64,000 nucleotides of DNA from Rhodoferax sp. TS-BS-61-7 (GTDB lineage Bacteria > Pseudomonadota > Gammaproteobacteria > Burkholderiales > Burkholderiaceae_C): the NCBI RefSeq assembly GCF_002943465.1, contig NZ_PTQY01000008.1, forward strand, positions 1 through 64,000, given 5' to 3'. A program made the position numbers and the translations under genes. The number at the start of each line of letters is the position of its first letter. The stretch's first letter is position 1. The notes below the pieces were generated by a model, which did no database searches, was not told the DNA's origin, and worked only from the letters and a program-made list of their open reading frames with translations. Below are positions 1 to 8,758 of this stretch, one piece after another.

Positions 1-875
1 TCACCGGAGCCTCAGGCCATCTCGGTCAACGTGTCCTCTGCCACCTGATCGACACGCTGAAGGTTTCCCCTCAACAGGTCATCGCAACCACGCGCAAGCC
101 CGACAGTCTTGCCGCCTGGGCAGCACGCGGTGTCGATGTACGGGCGGCGGACTTCGACAACGAAGCGTCGCTCGTTCGCGCATTCCAGGGTGCCGGCAGG
201 GTGTTGTTAATCAGCACAGATGCCGATGCGTCCGGTCAACGTGTGCAACAACATCAACGCGCTATTGCAGCCGCTGAGAACTCCGGCGTTGAGCATCTGA
301 TCTATACCTCAATGCCCGATCCGCAGCGTTCCCTCGTTCTGTTCGCTCCCGACCACGCAGAGACAGAGGCTGCGCTGAGTGCGAGTCAACTCAGTAGTTG
401 GACGGTGCTGCGCAATCATTGGTACTTTGAGAACCTCCAAATGCTTTTACCCAGTGTTATGGAGCGTGGTGGCAAGTGGTTCAGTGCCGCTGGTGATGGG
501 AAAGTCGCCGATATCGCGCGCGATGACTTGGCGCTGGCTGCGGCGCACGAACTTGCTAACCCATCTCCGGGCAAGACTACCTATACGATCAGTGGCGCCC
601 AGGCGTTTACCGCCGCGGAGCAGGCTCAGCAGCTCAGCTCGGCAATCGGCAAACCCATTCAGTTCATCCCCGTATCCCCCGAAGATCTCCTTCGCGGCAT
701 GATCAGAGGGGGGGTACCCGAGCACTTTGCTCAGCTGCTGGCATCCTTTGATGCGAACGTGGCTGCCGGTCAGATGGGCCACGTCAGCGCAGACTTCGAG
801 AAGATCACTGGACGCAAACCACAACCGTTCGCAGATTGGTTGGCAGCTAATCGGGCCGCGCTCTCCGGCAGCTGA
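1..875 (+). CDS. NmrA/QOR2-like NAD(P)-binding reductase, 5' end cut by the window
   Basis: The frame is open from base 3, giving about 290 visible residues. They begin with TGASGHLGQ, the dinucleotide-binding glycine motif that normally lies within the first ten residues of NmrA/YtfG-type atypical short-chain reductases, so only a few residues are missing. The later part contains the family's typical AARDDLA-type segment followed by the TYTISG segment (around residue 195). Members reduce quinones with NAD(P)H or sense NADP. The MarR regulator that follows on the same strand 45 bp downstream may control it. The substrate cannot be read from the sequence. Confidence 0.8.
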   Translation, partial: TGASGHLGQRVLCHLIDTLKVSPQQVIATTRKPDSLAAWAARGVDVRAADFDNEASLVRAFQGAGRVLLISTDADASGQRVQQHQRAIAAAENSGVEHLIYTSMPDPQRSLVLFAPDHAETEAALSASQLSSWTVLRNHWYFENLQMLLPSVMERGGKWFSAAGDGKVADIARDDLALAAAHELANPSPGKTTYTISGAQAFTAAEQAQQLSSAIGKPIQFIPVSPEDLLRGMIRGGVPEHFAQLLASFDANVAAGQMGHVSADFEKITGRKPQPFADWLAANRAALSGS

Positions 876-923
876 GCGGATTACACCTAAATTGCCAGCT
901 TTACAAGTTGCTTATTCAATTTG

Positions 924-1406
924 ATGGGAAGGGGGGGGGGAATGCGACGTACAAAGGCGGACAAGTTTACCGATTTAGTTTTGACCGTATTCAGGGTTCA
1001 TGGCGTGCTTATCGACTGGGGAGATGATTTCGCAGCCCAAGAGGAACTGAGCAGCGCCCGCTGGCAAATGCTGGGTGCACTTGCGCTCGCAGATCACCCA
1101 CTGACCACACCTCAGATCGCAGCCCGCATGGGTGTTACCCGACAGGGTGCCCAGAAGCAACTCAATTTACTCGCCGAATCAGGTTTGGTTGAAACACGTC
1201 CTAACCCTGTTCATAAGCGATCTCCACTTTATGTCTTGACCGCGGCTGGTCGAGCCAAGTTTGGTGCCATAGACACACGTTGGAAGAAGTATGCGTCTCG
1301 AACTGCAGCTCTTTTCTCCGCTTCTGATCTGGATAGGGCCAGCGAAGTTCTCAACATCTTGGCTGAGGTGACAGCAGCGGCCAAAACGGGAGGAACTGAT
1401 GAATAG
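924..1406 (+). CDS. MarR-family transcriptional regulator
   Basis: The protein has about 154-160 residues with a winged helix in the middle (TTPQIAARMGVTRQGAQKQL) and the usual wing and dimerisation helices, as in MarR repressors. Possible starts are TTG 921, ATG 924 and ATG 942. A run of ten G (931-940) lies between the two ATGs: it would encode glycines if 924 is used, or act as an over-strong Shine-Dalgarno sequence, placed rather close, if 942 is used. The gene follows the reductase directly, so local control of that gene is a reasonable inference. The G run could make the reading frame length-variable. Confidence 0.82.
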   Translation: MGRGGGMRRTKADKFTDLVLTVFRVHGVLIDWGDDFAAQEELSSARWQMLGALALADHPLTTPQIAARMGVTRQGAQKQLNLLAESGLVETRPNPVHKRSPLYVLTAAGRAKFGAIDTRWKKYASRTAALFSASDLDRASEVLNILAEVTAAAKTGGTDE

Positions 1407-1657
1407 AACTTATTCACTTTTGATGTCCGCGAAATTTAGTTTTCACAAAGATCAAATTCAGCATTTACCAGCCGCTCCGCTTCATCAGACACACGAAGAA
1501 CGCCGCTGCTGCTGCTGGCAGTCTCTGAACATTTACCTAGTCCCGCGCGCCATCTATCGATTTTCACCTTCGTTGCGAATTCCTAGCGGTGGGTCAAAGT
1601 CATTATTTTCGCGCAAAACTATGCGGGAAAAACACCCAAGAATCACACGAGGCCATC

Positions 1658-2128
1658 ATGGACCAGTATCGTCTGACAGTAAATAACAGAACAGTCTCTG
1701 TACCAGCGTGGGACGGCACCATGCCACTACTCTACGCCTTGCGAAATGAACTTCACCTAACGGCCACCAAGTTTGGTTGTGGACTAGGGCAATGCGGTGC
1801 ATGCACGGTGTTAATCGACGGCCAGCCAACACGCTCTTGCCTAATCAGCCTGTCCAACGCTGTCGGCAAACGGATCACTACAAATGAGGGGCTTGGTACG
1901 CCTAGCGCCCCCCACCCCGTACAAGCGGCCTTTATCGCAGAGCAGGCAGCTCAATGCGGCTACTGCACAAACGGTATGGTGATGACATCAGTCGCCCTGC
2001 TAATGAGCCACCCCCATGCAACCCGCGAACAAGCACAGGACGCACTGTCAGGCAACCTGTGCCGCTGTGGTTCTCACGAGCGTGTACTGAAGGCTGTTGC
2101 CCGAGTTGCAAACAAGAGAGGAACGTAA
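1658..2128 (+). CDS. (2Fe-2S)-binding subunit of a molybdenum hydroxylase (IorA-like)
   Basis: This 156-residue protein carries two [2Fe-2S] clusters. The plant ferredoxin-type cluster uses C41, C46, C49 and C61 (motif CGLGQCGACT); the second uses C100, C103, C135 and C137 (CGYC and CRC). This is the small subunit of two- or three-subunit xanthine dehydrogenase-family enzymes such as isoquinoline 1-oxidoreductase, passing electrons away from the molybdenum site. The ATG at 1658 starts the protein exactly where the family does. The stop overlaps the next start (TAATG), indicating translational coupling with the large subunit. The substrate is unknown; N-heterocycles or aldehydes are typical of relatives. 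Confidence 0.9.
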   Translation: MDQYRLTVNNRTVSVPAWDGTMPLLYALRNELHLTATKFGCGLGQCGACTVLIDGQPTRSCLISLSNAVGKRITTNEGLGTPSAPHPVQAAFIAEQAAQCGYCTNGMVMTSVALLMSHPHATREQAQDALSGNLCRCGSHERVLKAVARVANKRGT

Positions 2129-4338
2129 TGGACAACTCTCGGCGCAACATATTGAAGGGATGCTTCTGCTTTGTAGCATTTTCTATGCTGGGCTTTGAGA
2201 AGCCGACATTGGCGCAACAAATCCCACGCGGGACGCTATCTTTAAATCGGGTTGATTCTTTTCTCGCATTGCGTCCGGATGGATCATTGATCATTTACTC
2301 CGGCAAAGTGGATCTCGGAACGGGGCACCGCATCGCAATGCGTCAGATGGTCGGTGAAGAGTTATCTCTGCCGGTCGCTCGCATCGACCTCGTGGAAGGC
2401 GACACAGCGCTTACACCCAACCAAGGACCTACTGTCGGCAGTACCGGTGTTATGCGAGGAGGCATCGAGTTACGTCTGGCAGCAGCCACATTGCGCGAGG
2501 AAATTCTGGCATTGGCCAGTAAACGACTGGGGGCAAACGCGTCATCGATGGAATTGCGCGATGGCCTGGTGTTCGCCGCCGATGGCCGGATACTCACTAT
2601 TGCGGAACTCACAGTTACAGCTCCAGGCGAATTTTTTCCCTTGAAGCTGATGGTAAACAAAAACGCAGCGCTGAAGCTCACAAAAGATTACGTGCTTGTT
2701 GGTAAATCGCTGCCCCGTCCGGATGTACCGGCCAAAGTCACCGGCCAGCATGTATTCCTGCAAGACTTCACCTTGCCCAGTATGCTCCATGCGCGCGTAT
2801 TGCGGCCACCGGCAATGAACGCAGCGCTAATGTCAATCAACGAACCCTCGATTGGGCATTTGCCGAATACGCGGGTGCTGCGGATTAACAACTTCCTCGC
2901 TGTTATCGCCGTCGACGAATGGGCAGCAATTCGTGCAGCCCGTGAACTCAAGACACAGTGGAGTGAGGGCGATGAACTCGTCATCCACGAGGATGTGCCC
3001 AAGTGGGTGCGGGCAGGCCCATTCATCGCAGAGGAAACATTGTTTGAGAAGGGCAATGTAGAACGGCAGGACACACTTCGGTCGGACTCTCAAAGACACC
3101 AAGCTACCTACTACTGGCCTATGCAATCTCACGGATCGATTGGCCCGTCGTGCTCGGTAGCGGACGTGAAAGCGGACTCAGCCACCATATGGACGTCTTC
3201 GCAAGCTAGCCATCGACTCATAGCCCCTTGTGCCGCAGCCCTAGGCATGCCGGCCTCGAATATTCGCATTGTTTACATCGATGGCGCAGGCTGCTACGGT
3301 ATGAACGGCCATGACGATGCAAGCATTGAAGCCGCCATGATCTCGCAGGCGCTCGGGCGTCCGGTACGTGTGCAATGGAGCCGCCAAGACGAGCTGGGAT
3401 GGGATCCCAAGGGCCCCCCGCAGCTCCTCGAGCTCAGCGCCAACCTAACCTCTGATGGACATATTGACACTTGGTCTACAGAGATGTGGTTTCCACGCGC
3501 TACGGCTCAGCTTCCATGGATTCCATTGCTTAGTCCGCAAGCTGCCGGATTGCCACAGCCGCGAGGGTTAGCTACTGGTCAAATCAGCCAAAATGGGAAC
3601 CCACCCTACATCGCAAAATCCGTGCGGGTGCTCGCGCATTGGCTAGACAAGGCGCCATTGCGCCCAGCACATATCCGTGCACCGGGCAAGGTAGCAAACT
3701 GCTTCGCGGTTGAAAGCTTCGTCGATGAACTAGCTTCCCGTGCTCGCATCGACGCACTCGAATTTCGCCTGCGCGATCTAGAAGCCCCGCGTGGACGTGA
3801 GGTGCTTCAGCGACTGGCCTCTCTAATGAATTGGAAAATTCGTCCCTCTCCCGCACCTGACAGGAGAAAAACGCAAGTGCGCGGACGCGGCATGGCATAC
3901 ATCCACTACAAAGACAGCGAGGCTTTTGTAGCAGTGGGAATGGAGGTAGCGGTAGATCGTCGCAGCGGCATGATCCGTGTTGAACGTGTGGCATGTGTGC
4001 ACGACTGTGGACTGATGATCAATCCTGACGCTGTACGCGCACAGGTCGAAGGCAATATTTTGCAGACTCTGTCGCGCACACTGCATGAGGAGACCACCTG
4101 CGACCGTGATCGTGTAACAAGCGTCGACTGGGCGAGCTACCCTCTGTTGCGCTTTCCAGAGGTCCCACAACTGGATATTGAGCTCTTACAGCGCTTGGAC
4201 CATCCTCCAGTCGGGGCGGGGGAAGCTTCGTCGGCTCCAGTTCCAGCAGCTTTGGGGAACGCAGTATTCGATGCCACCGGAGTACGGGTTCGCAGCGTGC
4301 CATTTCTGGCCGCGCGCTTAAAGCTTTTACTTGCTTGA
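2128..4338 (+). CDS. Molybdopterin-binding large subunit of the hydroxylase (IorB-like), Tat-exported
   Basis: At 736 residues this matches the length of IorB-type large subunits. The N-terminus has a twin-arginine signal (SRRNILK, residues 4-10) followed by a hydrophobic stretch and an AQQ cleavage region, so the folded holoenzyme is probably exported to the periplasm together with its small subunit. Near the C-terminus, GAGE at about residues 696-699 supplies the catalytic glutamate of the xanthine oxidase family. The cofactor is presumably molybdopterin cytosine dinucleotide. No cytochrome c subunit or maturation gene (XdhC-like) is adjacent, so the electron acceptor and insertion factor must be encoded elsewhere. 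An intrinsic-terminator-like hairpin follows. Confidence 0.88.
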   Translation: MDNSRRNILKGCFCFVAFSMLGFEKPTLAQQIPRGTLSLNRVDSFLALRPDGSLIIYSGKVDLGTGHRIAMRQMVGEELSLPVARIDLVEGDTALTPNQGPTVGSTGVMRGGIELRLAAATLREEILALASKRLGANASSMELRDGLVFAADGRILTIAELTVTAPGEFFPLKLMVNKNAALKLTKDYVLVGKSLPRPDVPAKVTGQHVFLQDFTLPSMLHARVLRPPAMNAALMSINEPSIGHLPNTRVLRINNFLAVIAVDEWAAIRAARELKTQWSEGDELVIHEDVPKWVRAGPFIAEETLFEKGNVERQDTLRSDSQRHQATYYWPMQSHGSIGPSCSVADVKADSATIWTSSQASHRLIAPCAAALGMPASNIRIVYIDGAGCYGMNGHDDASIEAAMISQALGRPVRVQWSRQDELGWDPKGPPQLLELSANLTSDGHIDTWSTEMWFPRATAQLPWIPLLSPQAAGLPQPRGLATGQISQNGNPPYIAKSVRVLAHWLDKAPLRPAHIRAPGKVANCFAVESFVDELASRARIDALEFRLRDLEAPRGREVLQRLASLMNWKIRPSPAPDRRKTQVRGRGMAYIHYKDSEAFVAVGMEVAVDRRSGMIRVERVACVHDCGLMINPDAVRAQVEGNILQTLSRTLHEETTCDRDRVTSVDWASYPLLRFPEVPQLDIELLQRLDHPPVGAGEASSAPVPAALGNAVFDATGVRVRSVPFLAARLKLLLA

Positions 4339-4868
4339 GTAAGAAATCATGGATCGTATAGAAATTACTCGCAGACAGTTTTCTTCAAATAATATTTGAA
4401 GAAGTTGTGCTCTTTTTTTGTGATGGCGTGCTCTTTTGTGCAGTCATCGGCAAGTCCTATTTTTTGAACTTGAAAAGATCTTTTTTTCTCACAAGGCGCC
4501 GAAGGGAGACTTCTATAAAAAATTCCGACAGGCAGTCAAAGCTACGTACAGACCTTTTTGTCCACTAGAGAAATGTCAGGCGAAAGTCCTAAAACACTGG
4601 GGTGATGCTCGCCCTCACCTCGCCGACCAATATCAATGTTGCGAGACGCGTACTTATGAAAATCAATCTTTCCGAATCGCATATTTTTATTGCGCATACC
4701 TACGACAAGGCATTGACTATGAAGTCCGAATGCGCAATTTACTGACACAGTAGTTATGTTGTTCATCGCTAGCTCCGTGCTCCTCAGTAGAGGTGGATAT
4801 AAAAAAATCGTGGGGAGATCAATGTCAAAAGTACGTCACGTGTCAATAGATTAACCGAGGGCTTATTC
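4339..4868. other. 530-bp gap without a convincing gene
   Basis: Apart from the hairpin at 4381-4403, the stretch is A+T-rich. A 105-codon open frame (4436-4753) shows no recognisable motif and no good ribosome binding site. The last 80 bp probably hold the promoter of the outer-membrane protein gene; a GTCACGTGTCA stretch near 4835-4850 could be a regulator site, but nothing supports a specific one. Confidence 0.4.
4381..4419 (+). terminator. Candidate intrinsic terminator after the IorAB-like operon
   Basis: A perfect 10-bp inverted repeat (TTCTTCAAAT / ATTTGAAGAA, loop AAT) is followed after about 8 bases by a run of seven T. The gap before the T run makes it a less than ideal terminator. 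Confidence 0.5.
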
Positions 4869-5984
4869 ATGAATCTGTCATTCAATGTCATAGCTGCACT
4901 TACATTTTCTGTATGCGCGTCCAGCGTCCAAGCTGAAACCCCACTGGGGGAATACATCACATTCAGTGGTTTCGGAACCTTGGGCTATGTCCAAACGGAC
5001 TCCAATGAGGGCCAATTCAAACGGGAGCAGCAAGCTAGGGGAGCAACAACGAGTGGAACTGCGCTTGTAGACAGCAATTTGGGGCTTCAACTCACCGCAA
5101 GAGCCAATGACAAACTATCGTTCACCGTGCAAACGGTAACTCAACAAAGAACCGAGGAAGAGCTGACCACCAAACTTGACTGGGCCTTTGTAAAATTGGC
5201 GCCCTTGGAGGGTTTGGCAATACGCGCGGGCAGGTTCAATTTGCCCAATTTTCTGGTCTCCGACTCGCGAAAAGTGGGTTACGCCAATATTTGGCTTCGC
5301 CCGCCTAACGAGGTGTATGGCGTGGATGTTCTCAACGGCGGGCTGGACGGTGCTGATCTTAGTTATCGCTTGCCAGTAGCTGGCAATTCACTCACTATCA
5401 CAGGCCTGCTGGGCAGCAGCTCCATCAACCGCCCCAGGAATTTTGCGGGCATTACTGAAGTCAAAAACGTCCAAGGTATCAACCTACTGTGGGATGGGGA
5501 CTGGTACACCGTGCGGCTGGGACAAGTTCAGGGCTATGCACAACTGTCAGGGGACATTCTTAACCTGATGCCGGCAGGCCAAACAGAGGAGCTGTATGAG
5601 TTCACCGGGTTAGGTTTTTCGGTAGATCGTGCGAATGTGGTGTTACAAGCTGAGATGGTGCAACGCCGAGGCAAGTACCTCAATTCAGTCTTCGCGGCAG
5701 ACGGCAGTTACCTGATGGCAGGCTACCGCTTCGGAAAATTTCTTCCATACATGATGCTGGCAGAAGTCAAACCTGCCGCCAGCGACGACGCACCACAAGA
5801 CTCTATCGCCGTGGGCTTACGTTGGGACGCGTTCTCATCCGCTGCGCTCAAGTTTCAGCTCGAGCGTACTGACACAAAAGGCACGACCGGTCAAAGCTTT
5901 ATTACCCCGGGTGATGTTCAACAGCAAACACCATTGACCAAATCGGTCAATGTCCTCAGTGTGTCACTGGATTTCGTGTTTTAA
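4869..5984 (+). CDS. Outer-membrane beta-barrel (porin-like) protein
   Basis: This 371-residue precursor has a Sec signal peptide ending in SVQA at about residue 23. The mature protein is rich in alternating hydrophobic strands with many aromatic residues and ends SVSLDFVF, the C-terminal phenylalanine expected of barrels inserted by the BAM complex. The family resembles uncharacterised proteobacterial porin-like proteins rather than a named porin. It is followed 11 bp later by a small periplasmic PstS-like protein, so the two are probably co-transcribed. An anion or phosphate-related role is possible from that pairing only. Confidence 0.75.
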   Translation: MNLSFNVIAALTFSVCASSVQAETPLGEYITFSGFGTLGYVQTDSNEGQFKREQQARGATTSGTALVDSNLGLQLTARANDKLSFTVQTVTQQRTEEELTTKLDWAFVKLAPLEGLAIRAGRFNLPNFLVSDSRKVGYANIWLRPPNEVYGVDVLNGGLDGADLSYRLPVAGNSLTITGLLGSSSINRPRNFAGITEVKNVQGINLLWDGDWYTVRLGQVQGYAQLSGDILNLMPAGQTEELYEFTGLGFSVDRANVVLQAEMVQRRGKYLNSVFAADGSYLMAGYRFGKFLPYMMLAEVKPAASDDAPQDSIAVGLRWDAFSSAALKFQLERTDTKGTTGQSFITPGDVQQQTPLTKSVNVLSVSLDFVF

Positions 5985-5995
5985 GGTGAAGAATC

Positions 5996-6406
5996 ATGCT
6001 GAACAATCAAATTGTGCGCCATATCCTTACCGCTATTGTCTTGACCATGTTCGGTGCGACGTACGCAGCCGACATTGTTGTCATTGGTCACCCCAACGCG
6101 GTGGGTTTGACCAAAGATCAGGTCTCAGACATCTACACAGGCAAAAGTCAGGCATCAACGCCGCTGGATTTGCCGGAAACTGCCCCCATTCGCGCTGACT
6201 TCTATAAGCAGGCGACGGGCAAGGACTTGCCGCAGATCAAGGCATTATGGTCTCGGTTAACTTTTACCGGCAAAGGCCAACCGCCAAGAGAAGTAGCGGA
6301 TGCAGCCGCTATGAAAAAGGCTGTGGCAGCCGATCCGAAGGCAATTGGCTATATCGAAAAATCGGCGGTAGATGGAAGCATTAAGGTCCTGCTTTCTATC
6401 GAATAG
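5996..6406 (+). CDS. Small PstS-like periplasmic substrate-binding protein
   Basis: The protein has 136 residues: a signal peptide (cleavage after TYAA, about residue 22), then a single compact domain with segments such as VSDIYTGK and DPKAIGYIEK that match short phosphate-binding-like proteins. Full PstS is about 320-350 residues, so this is one of the stand-alone short members, not a truncated gene: the start, signal and C-terminus all look intact. It sits directly behind the porin-like gene, and short PstS-like genes often pair with barrel proteins. No ABC permease or ATPase genes are nearby, so transport by an ABC system is not supported. Confidence 0.75.
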   Translation: MLNNQIVRHILTAIVLTMFGATYAADIVVIGHPNAVGLTKDQVSDIYTGKSQASTPLDLPETAPIRADFYKQATGKDLPQIKALWSRLTFTGKGQPPREVADAAAMKKAVAADPKAIGYIEKSAVDGSIKVLLSIE

Positions 6407-6531
6407 CACTTCACTCCTCAAATCGGCCAGGATATGGGCGCGCGCTGGAGCCGCAATGTAGTAGGTCGATCTCTACTTAGAGTGCGTCATATCTTGATAT
6501 TTACGAAACAGGCTACCACGGGGTCAACACC

Positions 6532-8076
6532 ATGAAATTTAGAACAAAAATTTGGATGCTCCCTGTCAGTGCCGCAACGGTATTCGTTATCGGTTGCGCC
6601 TGCAGCTACATCGTAGGCGCGAATACCTCAGCGACGTTGGGACACTTGCGTACACGAGATTACCCGGCACAGGAAACTGTGACAAGAATAGAACGTCACA
6701 ATGAAAATTTCCGCAACTCTCTGCAGTCTGCCGCCATAGAAGGCGATGAGGCTCGGTTATCGGACGTGGAAGCACTAGGGGCCGCAACATTGGCTGAGAT
6801 TGCCACACTGTCGAAGATTGATGGGCAAGAAACGCTGGCTGGACTACTACGTGATCAGGCTACTGCCTACCAATCAACCGCATTAAGTGCTACACGCGCT
6901 ATGCTGGGCAAGAGAGAGCCAGGCAACCTACTGACCCAAATGCAGGCCCATATGACTGCGCTGGACAAGCAAATCAGCGCTGGCAAAGAGCAGACAATGC
7001 AAGCAGTGCGAAGTTCGGGAGATGCGGCAGACGCGGGCGTCCAGCGCGGTCTATGGGTCGTTATCGGCACTTGCTTGGCGGCACTGGCTGCCTTAGGAAT
7101 CGCCTCCAAAGTTATTGTCACCTCAGTCTGGCGCGATTTGGGCGGCGAACCCACAGAACTCAATGATGCTATGCGCCGCATCGCGGAAGGTGATTTGTCC
7201 TCCAAAGCAACGGCAAATGGCTCAGAAGTGGACCCCAACTCGGTCAGTGCCGCTCTAGACGTGATGATCAGCCAGCTTCGAAAAACTGTGGGTACGATAC
7301 GTCAAGCCACACAATCCATAACCCATGCCTCGCGTGAGATTGCTAGCGGCAACCTTGATTTAAGCAACCGTACGGAAAATGCTGCTTCAAACCTACAGCA
7401 TGCAGCTAGCGCTATGGACGAACTAGCGAAAACTGTAGGCAACACAGCACAGTCTGCAGTTCAAGCGCGGAAGCTCGTAAGCTCTGCCGCTAACTTTGCC
7501 CAACGCGGTGGCAACATCATGTCGCAAGTTGTCTCCAATATGAACGAGATCAATGCCGCGTCACTCAAAATCAATGACATCATCGGCGTGATCGACGGAA
7601 TTGCTTTCCAAACCAACATTTTGGCGCTGAACGCAGCCGTGGAAGCAGCACGTGCTGGTGAACAAGGGCGCGGCTTTGCAGTTGTTGCAGCTGAGGTACG
7701 CTCGCTGTCCGCACGTAGTGCCGAAGCCGCAAAGGAAATTAAGACGCTTATCGGAATGTCCAGTGCCAAAGTGGAGAACGGCTCCCAGCTAGTCGATGCT
7801 GCCGGTAACACAATGCAGGAGATTATGGCCAGTGTGGAGCATGTCACGCATGTCATCACGGAGATCAGCAACGCAACCACAGAGCAATCGTCAGGTATAG
7901 GCAGTGTCAGTCAGTCCGTCAGTCAGCTTGATCAGATGACTCAACAAAATGCTGCGTTGGTGGAGCAGTCCGCTGCTGCGGCTAGCAGCTTGAGCGAGCA
8001 AGCCCAAATCCTAGCCGGCGCTGTGGCAGTGTTCCGACTAGACTACGCCATCGCACATGCTCCGTCATCTTCATGA
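6532..8076 (+). CDS. Methyl-accepting chemotaxis protein
   Basis: This 514-residue membrane receptor has one transmembrane helix near residues 8-30, a helical periplasmic sensor domain to about 165, a second helix around 170-195 ([19 protein letters not shown]), a HAMP linker and a long cytoplasmic coiled coil. The hairpin tip that contacts CheA and CheW is intact near residue 353 ([20 protein letters not shown]). The sensor domain fits the four-helix-bundle type. There is no C-terminal NWETF-like pentapeptide for CheR/CheB docking. The ligand is unknown; no chemotaxis kinase gene is nearby, so it probably feeds a distant pathway. Confidence 0.92.
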   Translation: MKFRTKIWMLPVSAATVFVIGCACSYIVGANTSATLGHLRTRDYPAQETVTRIERHNENFRNSLQSAAIEGDEARLSDVEALGAATLAEIATLSKIDGQETLAGLLRDQATAYQSTALSATRAMLGKREPGNLLTQMQAHMTALDKQISAGKEQTMQAVRSSGDAADAGVQRGLWVVIGTCLAALAALGIASKVIVTSVWRDLGGEPTELNDAMRRIAEGDLSSKATANGSEVDPNSVSAALDVMISQLRKTVGTIRQATQSITHASREIASGNLDLSNRTENAASNLQHAASAMDELAKTVGNTAQSAVQARKLVSSAANFAQRGGNIMSQVVSNMNEINAASLKINDIIGVIDGIAFQTNILALNAAVEAARAGEQGRGFAVVAAEVRSLSARSAEAAKEIKTLIGMSSAKVENGSQLVDAAGNTMQEIMASVEHVTHVITEISNATTEQSSGIGSVSQSVSQLDQMTQQNAALVEQSAAAASSLSEQAQILAGAVAVFRLDYAIAHAPSSS

Positions 8077-8243
8077 GCCACCGATGAAACCTGGAGAGTG
8101 TTCACAGTCGCAGGCCGTCCGTTCCCTGTCTGACTCCGATAAGAACCTACATCTAAAAACCGGCTCCCAGGCGATACAAAAGATAGCCTTTGAGAGCAAT
8201 TTGATGCTTGCGACTAGGTAAGTTAAATTATTCTTCGAAGCAA

Positions 8244-8540
8244 ATGAATCGATCAGACCTTGTTGAACTTCTCACCGCCCAATTCAGTCAATTCACGCAG
8301 CATGACATTGATTGCGCTGTCACAGCCATCCTGGATGAAATGACAAACGCAATGGTGCGCGAGCACCGCATAGAGCTGAGGGGATTTGGCAGCTTTTCGA
8401 TCATGCACCGTGCCTCGCGTATGGGACGCAACCCGCGCAGTGGAGCTACTGTAGTTGTTCCAGCGAAAAAAGTGGTCCATTTCAAACCGGGCAAGGCATT
8501 GCGTGAGGCAGTCAATCCGCACTCTCACGAGAGGGCTTGA
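8244..8540 (+). CDS. IHF-beta/HU-family DNA-bending protein
   Basis: From the ATG at 8244 the product is 98 residues and begins MNRSDLVELL, the normal N-terminus of IHF beta. The DNA-binding arm contains GRNPRSGATVVVPAKK, and the body has the RGFGSF turn typical of the family. An upstream in-frame start (8208) would add 12 unlikely residues. The core chromosomal ihfB usually lies behind rpsA, so this is probably a paralogue. It borders the defence-rich region, and a second family member lies at 16.7 kb. Confidence 0.85.
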   Translation: MNRSDLVELLTAQFSQFTQHDIDCAVTAILDEMTNAMVREHRIELRGFGSFSIMHRASRMGRNPRSGATVVVPAKKVVHFKPGKALREAVNPHSHERA

Positions 8541-8758
8541 CTCAAGACTTGACGAAGTTTTTAAGCCTAAGTGCCTGCACAAAGTCGACCTTCTGCAGTC
8601 GGGCTGTGACCTAGACTAGGACTCCTAGCGGTTATCCGCTCGCCAGTAGTGCTAAAGACAAGATTAATTTGTGCTCTCCGGCTTGGTGTCGGCCCATCAC
8701 TGTACTGCGTCTGTGGGACGCATGAAAGTAAGCGGTGATATCCGGTTACTCTTTGGAT

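Noticed and set aside
1399..1686. 95-codon frame between marR and the hydroxylase small subunit
   Set aside because: Runs into the start of the hydroxylase gene in another frame, with cysteine/arginine-rich non-protein-like composition.
4436..4753. 105-codon open frame in the gap before the porin-like gene
   Set aside because: No ribosome binding site, no motif, and A+T-rich low-complexity context; not called as a gene.
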